Positions 1 through 6,036 are shown, counted from the first letter of the stretch. The stretch: DNA of 6,219 nt from DATKQJ01 sp035534295 (GCA_035534295.1 DATLSE010000014.1:1-6219); one strand, 5' to 3'. Numbers and translations: made by a program. Notes: generated from the sequence alone by a model not told the origin.

Positions 1-51
1 CAGGAGATCGAGGAAACGGTCCAGATCGCGGGCTCGAACGGCGCGGGGTGA
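1..51 (+). CDS. C-terminal tail of an unidentified protein (partial)
   Basis: Reading from base 1, the frame gives QEIEETVQIAGSNGAG and stops at TGA (49-51). Fifteen of the 16 sense codons end in G or C, as in the confident genes of this window, and this is the main reason to treat it as coding. The start and nearly all of the gene lie outside the window, so no family can be named. It would run convergently towards the redoxin gene, with the hairpin at 131-154 between them. The tail is short enough that chance remains a real possibility. Confidence 0.35.
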   Translation, partial: QEIEETVQIAGSNGAG

Positions 52-130
52 TGTTGGCCATGGCCGACCGAGCCCGCGACGCCAGTGTCGCCAAGCACTG
101 CTGGTGGCGGCATCCGCGGCCGGGATAATC

Positions 131-154
131 CGCCCGGCTCGCTCGCGCCGGGCG
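131..154. terminator. Hairpin between convergent gene ends, candidate bidirectional terminator
   Basis: CGCCCGGC (131-138) and GCCGGGCG (147-154) form a perfect eight-pair GC stem around an eight-base loop. It sits 20 bases past the redoxin stop codon and about 80 bases past the putative left-hand gene end, where a shared terminator would be expected. Neither strand has a T-run after the stem, so it does not meet the classic intrinsic-terminator pattern. The call rests on position and stem strength. Confidence 0.4.
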
Positions 155-173
155 ACGCTTGGGCGGCCCGAAT

Positions 174-1157
174 TCAGTCCAGAACCTGTTCCTCGAGATC
201 GACCACGATTTTTTGGGCTACGGGCGGGAAACACTCTCGATCGTCACAGGCCTGGTAGCGGATGGTGAAGGCCACCTTGGTCGCCCCCGATCCCGCCCGC
301 TTGAGCACCGCGAACGGCACCACCGCGGTGAATCCGGCCTCGTGGCATATAAAGGTCTCCCGCAGGCCCTCAAGCTCCAGCGTCCGCGTCGCTGGAGGCA
401 GTTCGGGGGTGCCGGCGGCCCACTCCGGGGGCTCGACCTCGACCGAAAACGCGTGAAATCCGAGGGGCACGGGCTCGGCATAGACGTGGAAACCAGGCGC
501 GATCTGCACCTCGATGTGGGCGCGGTTGATCTGAAACGGACGGTAGTAGGGGTGGTCGAGGCGCAAACCCACCCGGACCGGACCCGCTTGCGATGGGGAT
601 TCGAGGCCGATCGGCTCGACTCCCAGAACTCCCCGGCCCAGAGCGGCCTCGAGCAGGCTCGCCCCGGTCTCGCGCAGACGGTAGTTACGCTGGGTCCGCT
701 TCTGACGCACCACGCCCTGCTCATCGAGCAGAAACACGGCCGGGTAGGCCACTCCCCGATGGCGCTCGCCGGCCGGGATGCCGAATTCGGCCTGGTGCGC
801 CTCGATATCCCGATCCACCAGACCCAGGCGATCCAGGTTCACGCTGCCCACGTCTGCGAGCATGCGGTAGGTGATCCCGTGGTCGAGTCCGAATCGGCTC
901 AGGACATCGGCGGAGTCGTAGCTCAGGGAGAACAGGGCGATGCCCGCGGCCTCGAGTTCCCCCGCTATCTCCTGCAGCTCGACCAGCTGCTGCTTACAGT
1001 AGGGTCACCAATCCGCGCTCCGGATCACGACCACGACGGCCGGACGCCCCGACCGCGCGGCGTGAAGATCGACGACCTGGCCGGTCTGGTCGGGCAGGGC
1101 CAGAGGCGGAAATCGGGTGCCAACGCTGGGGCCCACGTCGGGTGGGTCAGAACTCAT
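174..1157 (-). CDS. Selenoprotein: redoxin (UxxC thioredoxin fold) fused to a DsbD N-terminal-like domain
   Basis: This is a 327-residue thiol/selenol oxidoreductase read through an in-frame TGA at 1007-1005 as Sec51. Residues about 10-185 form an AhpC/TSA-type redoxin domain. They include a VVVVIRSADW strand leading into the active site U51-P-Y-C54, and the cis-proline segment GVAYPAVFLLD (Pro139). Residues about 190-320 resemble the DsbD alpha domain, ending in YQACDDRECFPP with a likely redox pair C304/C309. Related redoxins have Cys where this one has Sec. The frame and high-GC third positions continue unchanged on both sides of the TGA. The termination codon (176-174) is also TGA. I chose ATG 1157 because GGAAGGGG lies ten bases upstream; TTG 1193 or GTG 1190, preceded by GGAG, would add 12 or 11 residues. 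No signal peptide or membrane helix is visible, which is odd for a DsbD-like domain. The exact substrate is unknown. The gene is divergent from selD. Confidence 0.9.
974..1004 (-). promoter_or_regulatory. Bacterial SECIS element of the redoxin selenoprotein
   Basis: In the minus-strand RNA, GCAGCU (990-985) pairs perfectly with AGCUGC (979-974) around the loop GGUCG (984-980). The loop opens 21 nt after the UGA, inside the distance range typical of bacterial SECIS elements. A G at the start of the loop and a GU step are the features SelB recognises in the E. coli fdhF element, whose loop also contains GGUC. A few weak lower pairs (CUA with UAG) may extend the stem after an internal loop. The element lies within the coding sequence, as is normal in bacteria. 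Confidence 0.82.
1005..1007 (-). other. Recoded UGA codon for selenocysteine (Sec51)
   Basis: The minus-strand codon TGA at 1007-1005 interrupts an otherwise continuous frame between Trp50 and Pro52. It sits at the N-terminal position of the WCxxC-type motif that redoxins use for catalysis, where Sec commonly replaces Cys. A SECIS-like hairpin begins 15 bases further on. selA, selB, selD and tRNA-Sec are all encoded in the same window, so the host can plausibly decode it. Confidence 0.9.
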
Positions 1158-1222
1158 GTCGAAGCCGCCCCTTCCACCGACGTCGCGCACCAAGGCGGCG
1201 CTCCTGCAACTCCACCTGACTC

Positions 1223-1228
1223 ATCTTA
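1223..1228 (-). promoter_or_regulatory. Possible -10 element for the redoxin gene
   Basis: TAAGAT on the minus strand matches four of six bases of the TATAAT consensus. It would place transcription initiation near 1216, leaving a leader of about 60 bases before ATG 1157. No good -35 hexamer is found 17 bases upstream. That position is instead occupied by the 18-bp palindrome. This is a weak call from a single short motif. Confidence 0.2.
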
Positions 1229-1241
1229 AACCGCGGCTGAT

Positions 1242-1259
1242 GCGGCCAGCGCTGGCCGC
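1242..1259. promoter_or_regulatory. 18-bp perfect palindrome in the divergent promoter region, candidate operator
   Basis: GCGGCCAGCGCTGGCCGC is a perfect palindrome with nine-base half-sites and no spacer. It lies about midway between the redoxin start (1157) and the selD start (1351). This is where a dimeric regulator could control both transcription units, and it would overlap the -35 position of the tentative redoxin promoter. The same bases could also fold as a hairpin in RNA. No specific regulator is recognised, and GC-rich DNA raises the chance background. Confidence 0.35.
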
Positions 1260-1291
1260 GTCCCAGGTGAACCAACCCTTCTGCCGGGCGC

Positions 1292-1306
1292 CCGGGCCGG
1301 GCCCGG
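1292..1306. repeat. GC-rich inverted repeat in the divergent spacer
   Basis: CCGGGC (1292-1297) and GCCCGG (1301-1306) flank CGG, giving a six-pair stem with a three-base loop. It lies 45 bases before the selD start. It might be a second regulatory site or simply a product of very GC-rich sequence. Confidence 0.2.
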
Positions 1307-1337
1307 TGGACGGGACTCTGCGCCGTTGGGGATGGGC

Positions 1338-1343
1338 TACGTT
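1338..1343 (+). promoter_or_regulatory. selD: Possible -10 element for a leaderless selD transcript
   Basis: TACGTT fits the TANNNT pattern and is followed by exactly seven bases before the GTG start codon at 1351. This is the spacing expected if transcription starts at the first base of the codon. An in-frame TAG at 1345-1347 rules out any upstream start. The only Shine-Dalgarno-like bases (AGGA, 1346-1349) are one base from the GTG, too close to work normally. No convincing -35 element is visible. Confidence 0.25.
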
Positions 1344-1350
1344 ATAGGAC

Positions 1351-2370
1351 GTGCGAGCGCTTGAGCCTCTGACCCAGTTCAGCCATGGAGCCGGGTGCGG
1401 GTGCAAGCTGGGGCCTTTGGAGCTGGCTCAGGTTCTGCGCGCTCTGCCGCCGGTGGACGACCCCCGAGTGCTGGTGGGAGCGACCACCGGGGATGATGCC
1501 GCCGTGTTCCAGATTGGGCCAGAGCGGGCCCTGGTGGCGACGGTGGACTTCTTCACCCCCATCGTCGACGACCCCAGAGCGTATGGCGCCATCGCCGCCG
1601 CCAACGCGGTCAGCGACATCTACGCCATGGGCGCGGAGCCGTTGTTCGCACTCAGCCTGGTGTCATTCCCGCGTGACCTGCTCTCCTCCGGATACCTGGA
1701 GCCGATCCTGAGCGCCGGCGCCGAAAAGCTGGCCCAGGCCGGCGTGCCCGTCATCGGCGGCCACAGCATCGACGACCCCGAACCCAAGTTCGGCTATGCG
1801 GTCACCGGCGAGGTGCACCCGGACCGAATCGTCTCCCATTCCGGCGCCCAGGTCGGGGACGTGCTCTATCTGACCAAGCCCCTGTGCAGCGGCCTGGTCG
1901 CCACCGCCATCAAACAGGGCAGCTGTCCCGAGGATCTGCAGGCCCGGGCGATCGAGGTCATGGCACATCTGAATCAGGCCGCCGGGCGGGCCATGGTCCA
2001 CTGCGGCGCCCACGCTGCTACCGACGTGACCGGATTCGGTCTGCTCGGCCACCTCTCCAACCTGCGCGTCGGGGCTGACGTTGAGCTGGCCCGGGTACCC
2101 GTGCTGCCCGGGGTGCGCTCGCTCGCGGCGACCGGCAACTTTCCCAGCGGAACTCAGCGCAACTACGACGCCCTTTTCCACCTCGTCGACTGGGGCGATC
2201 TGGCGCAGCCGGAACGGCTCCTGCTCTGCGACGCCCAGACCAGCGGTGGCATTCTGGTCGCGCTGCCGCCGGAGGCGGGGACGGAGTTTGAGTCGGCGCT
2301 TGGCAATTCGCAATATCCCGCGGTGCGGATCGGGGTCGTCACGGACGGTCCGATCCGGATCGTTGGCTAG
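1351..2370 (+). CDS. selD: Selenide, water dikinase (selenophosphate synthetase), Cys form
   Basis: This 339-residue cytoplasmic enzyme makes selenophosphate from selenide and ATP, the selenium donor for SelA. The N-terminal SHGAGCGCK motif (11-19) carries Cys16 and Lys19, matching the catalytic Cys17/Lys20 of the E. coli enzyme; many bacteria have Sec at this Cys, but this copy does not. The ATP and metal-binding residues of the family are present: DDAAVF (48-53), Asp66 in VDFF, NAVSD (85-89), GGHSIDDPEPKFG (136-148) and TDVTGFGLLGH (224-234). CDAQTSGG (293-300) is also conserved. Length and colinearity are normal for the family. GTG 1351 is the only workable start because an in-frame TAG lies at 1345. 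It heads the selD-selA-selB operon, and its stop is TAG. Confidence 0.97.
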   Translation: MRALEPLTQFSHGAGCGCKLGPLELAQVLRALPPVDDPRVLVGATTGDDAAVFQIGPERALVATVDFFTPIVDDPRAYGAIAAANAVSDIYAMGAEPLFALSLVSFPRDLLSSGYLEPILSAGAEKLAQAGVPVIGGHSIDDPEPKFGYAVTGEVHPDRIVSHSGAQVGDVLYLTKPLCSGLVATAIKQGSCPEDLQARAIEVMAHLNQAAGRAMVHCGAHAATDVTGFGLLGHLSNLRVGADVELARVPVLPGVRSLAATGNFPSGTQRNYDALFHLVDWGDLAQPERLLLCDAQTSGGILVALPPEAGTEFESALGNSQYPAVRIGVVTDGPIRIVG

Positions 2371-2403
2371 GCGCAGCTCGAAGCTGCCATGGGGTCAGCA
2401 GGT

Positions 2404-2408
2404 GGAGG
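2404..2408 (+). promoter_or_regulatory. selA: Ribosome binding site that decides the selA start
   Basis: GGAGG is followed by ten bases and GTG 2419. The in-frame ATG at 2389 has no comparable site in front of it. Starting at the GTG also gives an N-terminus that lines up with the family. Confidence 0.6.
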
Positions 2409-2418
2409 CGCCGGGCTC

Positions 2419-3759
2419 GTGAGCGCGGTCCCGCCGGCGGTGGCGAGCGTCCTTCAGTCCGCCGAGGTCGATTCCTTGCGGGAGACGTATCCCCACCGGC
2501 TCGTGGTCCAGGCCATCAGGGATCAGCTTGAGGCTGAACGGAAGGAGGGAGCGCGGCCCGCGGATCGAGTGGAGGCGATCAGTCGTCGGCTCGAGGAATG
2601 GGTGTCTCCCCACCTGCGCCGGGTCATCAACGCCACCGGGGTGGTCCTGCACACCAACCTCGGCCGCTCACCGCTCTCGGAGCGAGCAGTAGACGCCGTG
2701 GTCCAAATCGCGGGCCGCTACTCGAACGTCGAACTAGACCTCGAGTCCGGGAGACGGGGCGACCGCCAGAGCCTGGTTCAGGACCTGATCCGTCGGCTGA
2801 CCGGGGCCGAGGCCGCCCTGGTGGTCAACAACAACGCTGCTGCCATTCTGCTCGCGCTCCAAGCATTAACCCGCCGGCGCGAGGTGATCGTCTCGCGCGG
2901 CCAGCAGGTGGAGATCGGGGGCTCCTTCCGCATGCCCGACGTGATGCGGCTCTCGGGGTCACGGATGGTGGAGGTGGGGACGACCAACCGCACCCGGGCG
3001 GAGGATTACGTGGCCGCCATCACGCCGCGAACCGGTGCCCTGCTCCGCGTCCACACTTCCAACTTCAGGGTCGTCGGATTCACCGAGGCGGTGAGCCTCA
3101 AGGAGATGGCGGACATCGCTCGGCGTCACGGCATCCTGCTCATCGACGACGTGGGCAGCGGCGCGATGAGCCCGGGGGTCGAGCCCAGCGTTCTGGAATC
3201 GGTCGAGCTGGCGGACGTCACCACGTTCTCTGGGGACAAGCTCCTGGGCGGCCCGCAGGCCGGTCTCGCCCTGGGGCGATCCGAGTTGATATCGCGCATG
3301 GCGCGGAGCCCCCTGGCCCGGGCGGTGCGGATCGACAAACTGACCCTGGCCGCGCTCGAGGCGACCCTGTTGGATCATCTCCTGGGGGTGCCGACGCCGG
3401 CCGCACGAATGCAGGCGCTGGAGCTGGAGGGGCTGCAGGAGCGGGCGCAGACCCTGGTGGCCGCCTTGCTGGCTAGGGGGATCAGCTCGAGCGTGGTTCC
3501 CTCGAGCTCGGTGATGGGAGGCGGTAGCCAGCCCGGGATCGAAATACCGACGGTATTGGTGGCACTGCCCGGCCGGCCCGGCGCGCTCGCGACCAGATTG
3601 CGTCGAGGGCGACCGGCGGTGATGTGCCGGATCCAGGACGCGGCCTGCTGCCTCGATCTGCGCACGGTCGCGCCGGACGAGGAGGCGGAGCTCGTGGCCG
3701 CGATCGTAGCGGCCAGCGATCCCTCCCGTCCGAACGATCCAAACCGGCCTGGCGTATAG
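2419..3759 (+). CDS. selA: L-seryl-tRNA(Sec) selenium transferase (selenocysteine synthase)
   Basis: This PLP-dependent enzyme converts seryl-tRNA-Sec to selenocysteyl-tRNA-Sec using selenophosphate from SelD; family members form large homo-oligomers. The protein is 446 residues from GTG 2419, close to the ~460 of E. coli SelA. An in-frame ATG at 2389 would add ten residues (GSAGGGAGLV-type) but lacks a ribosome binding site. Visible family signatures are INATGVVLHTNLGRSPL (70-86), the VVNNNAAAILL cofactor segment (135-145), LIDDVGSG (241-248) and TFSGDKLLGGPQAG, with the PLP lysine at 274. The N-terminal segment (AVPPAVASVLQS onward) matches the small tRNA-binding domain. The C-terminal end reads CRIQDAACCLDLR, where many homologues have an IxDGRLxLDLR-like pattern, a minor divergence. 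selA lies 48 bases after selD and four bases before selB, consistent with one transcript. Confidence 0.97.
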   Translation: MSAVPPAVASVLQSAEVDSLRETYPHRLVVQAIRDQLEAERKEGARPADRVEAISRRLEEWVSPHLRRVINATGVVLHTNLGRSPLSERAVDAVVQIAGRYSNVELDLESGRRGDRQSLVQDLIRRLTGAEAALVVNNNAAAILLALQALTRRREVIVSRGQQVEIGGSFRMPDVMRLSGSRMVEVGTTNRTRAEDYVAAITPRTGALLRVHTSNFRVVGFTEAVSLKEMADIARRHGILLIDDVGSGAMSPGVEPSVLESVELADVTTFSGDKLLGGPQAGLALGRSELISRMARSPLARAVRIDKLTLAALEATLLDHLLGVPTPAARMQALELEGLQERAQTLVAALLARGISSSVVPSSSVMGGGSQPGIEIPTVLVALPGRPGALATRLRRGRPAVMCRIQDAACCLDLRTVAPDEEAELVAAIVAASDPSRPNDPNRPGV

Positions 3760-3763
3760 GTCG

Positions 3764-5593
3764 TTGGGCTTTGTAATCGGCACCGCCGGTCACGTCGACC
3801 ACGGCAAGTCGGCCCTGGTTCAGGCGCTGAGCGGGATCGATCCGGACCGGCTGGCCGAGGAGAAGAGGCGCGGGCTCACGATCGATCTGGGCTTTGCCCA
3901 CGCCACGCTACCGAGCGGGCGCGAGGTGGGAATCGTCGACGTGCCGGGCCACATCGACTTCATGCGCAACCTGCTGAGTGGCATGCACGGGGTCGACTTC
4001 GCACTCCTCATCGTGAGCGCGACCGAGGGCGTCATGGCCCAGACCAGGGAGCACCTTGAAGTGCTCGACCTGATGGGCATCGATCACGGCCTGGACGTGA
4101 TCACCAAGGTCGATCTGGCGGACGCAGAGCTGATTGAGCTGGTGTCGGAGGAGGCGCGTGAGGCATCGAGCCGCACCTCGCTGGCCGGAGCCGAGGTGGT
4201 CCACGTGTCTGCCCGGACGGGATTGGGGATGGAGCAGCTAAGGCAGCAGATCGACTCCGGGCTTAAGGTCATGACCCCGCGCCCGGACAAGGGGCGACCC
4301 CGACTCGCCATCGACCGCGCGTTCGCCATGACCGGGTTCGGCACCGTGGTGACGGGCACGCTCGTCGATGGCTGCCTCCAGGTGGGCCAGGAATTGGAGC
4401 TCCAGCCCGGCGGCACCGCGCATCGGGTGCGGGGATTAGAGCAGTACAACCGACCGGTCGAGTCGGCGGAACCCGGCTCCCGCGTCGCGGTCAACATCGC
4501 CGGCATTCAAAAGGATGCGATCCGGCGGGGCCAGGTCTTGACCCTGGTCCATAGCCTGCAACCCAGCGAGAGGATCGACGCCTCAGTGCGACTGCTGCCC
4601 GGCACCAGACGACTTCGCCCCGGGGCCCAGGCCATCGTTCATTCCGGCTCCGCCTCAGTGTCCGCCCGGCTGCTCCCATTGGAGTCGTCGATGCCCGATC
4701 CCGGTGGCACCGGCTGGCTCCAGCTACGCTTGCGGCACCCGATCGCCGCCGTCAACGGGGACCGGTACATCCTGAGCGAGGCGACCACCGGCGCGGTCGT
4801 GGGCGGCGGCGTGTTCGTGGACGTCCACCCCGTGCGCCACCCCCGCAACGGCGTCCCCGTCATCGAGTCCCTGGCTCAGCGCCTGACGGGATCGGGTCTT
4901 GAGCAGGAGCTACGAAAGCACCCCTTTGGGGTCACGCCCAGCCAGATCATGGTCATCACGGGGGCCAGTGCCGCCGATCTCGAAGACCTGAACGCAGAGA
5001 GGGTGGGCCCCTATCTTTTCGACCCCGGCGTCTTCGCCCAACTCAGCGCGGCCGCGCTGCGCGAGGTCGAGCGCTACCACGCGACCCACCCGATGCGCCG
5101 CGGGGTGCCAGCTCAGGAGTTGCGAAGCCGGCTCCGGGTGCCGCCCCCGGTTTTCCGTCACGTGGTCGCCGCCCTGCTGGGCGCAGGTGTGCTGGCCGAG
5201 CACGATCTCGCGCTGGCCGCCCCCTCGCATCGGGTGCTGGTAGACGAGCGCCTGGCCGCGGCTCTGATCGAGGCTCTCTCAGCGAATCCGATGAGCCCAC
5301 CGCCGCTATCGGCGGCGCTCAAATCGAGCGCCGTCTCGTCCGATGTCGCCGAGGCTCTGATCGAGCAGGCGACGCTGGTCCGGATAGGAGCTGACCTGGC
5401 CATCACCCGATCTGGGTTGGATCGGGCGATGGAGTTGATTCGCTCCGAGCTCGAGTCCGCCGGATCGATCTCTCTGGGCCGGCTGCGCGACCTGATGGGC
5501 GGGAACCGCCGCACCGCCCAGGCCATCCTGGAGTACCTGGACGGCGTTGGTGAGACCCGCAGGGTCGGAGACGAACGGGTGAGGCGCACGTAA
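3764..5593 (+). CDS. selB: Selenocysteine-specific elongation factor SelB
   Basis: This 609-residue translational GTPase delivers Sec-tRNA-Sec to the ribosome at UGA codons and binds the SECIS hairpin through its C-terminus. The GTPase motifs are G1 GHVDHGKS (9-16), Thr39 in switch I (RRGLTIDLGF), G3 DVPGH (59-63), G4 TKVD (114-117) and G5 SAR (149-151). TK at G4 in place of NK is normal for SelB. Two EF-Tu-like beta-barrels follow from RLAIDRAF (180) to about 345. The C-terminal part (about 350-609) should hold the winged-helix domains that bind SECIS RNA. Its end, GRLRDLMGGNRRTAQAILEY then GVGETRRVGDERVRR, is typical of the last one. TTG 3764 is chosen because homologues begin just before the IGTAGHVDHGK segment. 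selB follows the selA stop by four bases, with only a weak AGG as ribosome binding site, suggesting translational coupling. The stop is TAA. Confidence 0.97.
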   Translation: MGFVIGTAGHVDHGKSALVQALSGIDPDRLAEEKRRGLTIDLGFAHATLPSGREVGIVDVPGHIDFMRNLLSGMHGVDFALLIVSATEGVMAQTREHLEVLDLMGIDHGLDVITKVDLADAELIELVSEEAREASSRTSLAGAEVVHVSARTGLGMEQLRQQIDSGLKVMTPRPDKGRPRLAIDRAFAMTGFGTVVTGTLVDGCLQVGQELELQPGGTAHRVRGLEQYNRPVESAEPGSRVAVNIAGIQKDAIRRGQVLTLVHSLQPSERIDASVRLLPGTRRLRPGAQAIVHSGSASVSARLLPLESSMPDPGGTGWLQLRLRHPIAAVNGDRYILSEATTGAVVGGGVFVDVHPVRHPRNGVPVIESLAQRLTGSGLEQELRKHPFGVTPSQIMVITGASAADLEDLNAERVGPYLFDPGVFAQLSAAALREVERYHATHPMRRGVPAQELRSRLRVPPPVFRHVVAALLGAGVLAEHDLALAAPSHRVLVDERLAAALIEALSANPMSPPPLSAALKSSAVSSDVAEALIEQATLVRIGADLAITRSGLDRAMELIRSELESAGSISLGRLRDLMGGNRRTAQAILEYLDGVGETRRVGDERVRRT

Positions 5594-5607
5594 CCAGCGT
5601 CCGCTGG
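5594..5607 (+). terminator. Hairpin directly after the selB stop
   Basis: CCAGC and GCTGG flank GTCC, giving a five-pair stem that starts immediately after the TAA of selB. There is no T-run behind it. It may contribute to transcription ending or protect the mRNA 3' end. Confidence 0.25.
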
Positions 5608-5650
5608 ACCGGCTCCGGCCAACCGCTGCGCACCCTGATGGCACGGGCGG

Positions 5651-5693
5651 CTGATTGCGACTCCATCGATCCTGCGAAGGACCCCGCAATCGG
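5651..5693. terminator. Compound hairpin between convergent selB and tRNA-Sec
   Basis: CTGATTGCG (5651-5659) pairs with CGCAATCGG (5685-5693), nine pairs including one G-T. Inside lies a second hairpin, TCCT-GCGA-AGGA (5670-5681), with a GNRA-type tetraloop on the plus strand. It sits in the 129-base gap where transcripts of selB and tRNA-Sec meet, so a shared terminator or RNA-end structure is plausible. Neither side shows a clear T-run. The rest of the gap holds nothing recognisable. Confidence 0.3.
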
Positions 5694-5722
5694 CGCCAAA
5701 GGGCTCTGCCGGCGACATTCTT

Positions 5723-5821
5723 TGGCGGGGATGGATGGGAATCGAACCCACCCGGGACCCCTCATCGGAGCCCCACAATGGTTTTGAAGACCACGGAGGG
5801 CACCAGCCCTCAATCATCCCC
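5723..5821 (-). tRNA. selC: tRNA-Sec (UCA anticodon)
   Basis: This is a 99-nt selenocysteine tRNA, folded by hand from the minus strand. The acceptor stem GGGGATGA (5821-5814) pairs with CCATCCCC (5734-5727) in seven pairs, then an A-C mismatch where an eighth pair is expected. A G discriminator and an encoded CCA follow. The D-arm has six pairs (GAGGGC/GCCCTC) and only a four-base loop, TGGT, the hallmark of tRNA-Sec. The anticodon arm is GTGGT-CTTCAAA-ACCAT, with UCA at 5787-5785. The long variable arm GGGGCTCC/GGGGTCCC (5774-5767 with 5761-5754) has eight pairs, two of them wobbles, and a GATGA loop. The T-arm has five pairs and the loop TTCGATT. The gene is convergent to selB. A weak TACGCT (5836-5831) could be its -10. 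Confidence 0.95.
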
Positions 5822-6005
5822 GAGTCCGCCAGCGTACCCCGAGCGAGCGTGGGCGGCGCCAGCAGCGCAGCCCAGCCACGGCCCGTGCGCATTAAAGGGC
5901 CGGCGCACAGGGCGGAGCGAGCCGTCCGGTGTGGCGCTGGTCGAGGCCCCGGGCGTAGCGCTGGTCGCCGCCAGTTAATCCACCGATTTGCCGGCGTCGA
6001 TTCGC

Positions 6006-6036
6006 ACTCTCATCGGCATCCGCGAGCCGATGAAGT
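6006..6036. repeat. Strong hairpin in the gene-free right flank
   Basis: TCATCGGC (6010-6017) pairs with GCCGATGA (6026-6033) around ATCCGCGA. Beyond a single bulged C (6009), ACT (6006-6008) pairs with AGT (6034-6036), giving 11 pairs in all. There is no T-run on either side, so it is not a standard terminator. It could belong to a structured RNA or mark a gene end outside the window. Confidence 0.4.

Noticed and set aside
174..863. Minus-strand ORF starting at ATG 863 as a stand-alone gene
   Set aside because: It starts in the middle of the redoxin domain and lacks the active site. The in-frame sequence upstream up to ATG 1157 completes the family, with only the TGA in between.
1005..1007. 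TGA as a nonsense mutation making a pseudogene
   Set aside because: It falls exactly on the catalytic Cys position and is followed by a SECIS-like hairpin. The rest of the gene is intact, and a complete Sec decoding system lies adjacent. A random nonsense mutation would not be expected to meet all of these.
159..1229. Long plus-strand open frame (356 codons) covering the redoxin gene
   Set aside because: It is the antisense shadow of the redoxin selenoprotein gene. Its translation is rich in Arg, Gly and His without any recognisable motif, whereas the minus strand reads as a clear redoxin plus DsbD-like protein.
5158..5892. Minus-strand open frame of 244 codons
   Set aside because: It overlaps the end of selB and the whole tRNA-Sec gene. 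The translation is low-complexity Arg/Ser/Pro, typical of an antisense frame in GC-rich DNA.
5934..5967. Direct repeat GCGCTGGTCG as a CRISPR or attachment site
   Set aside because: There are only two ten-base copies 24 bases apart, with no further units and no integrase or cas gene in the window.
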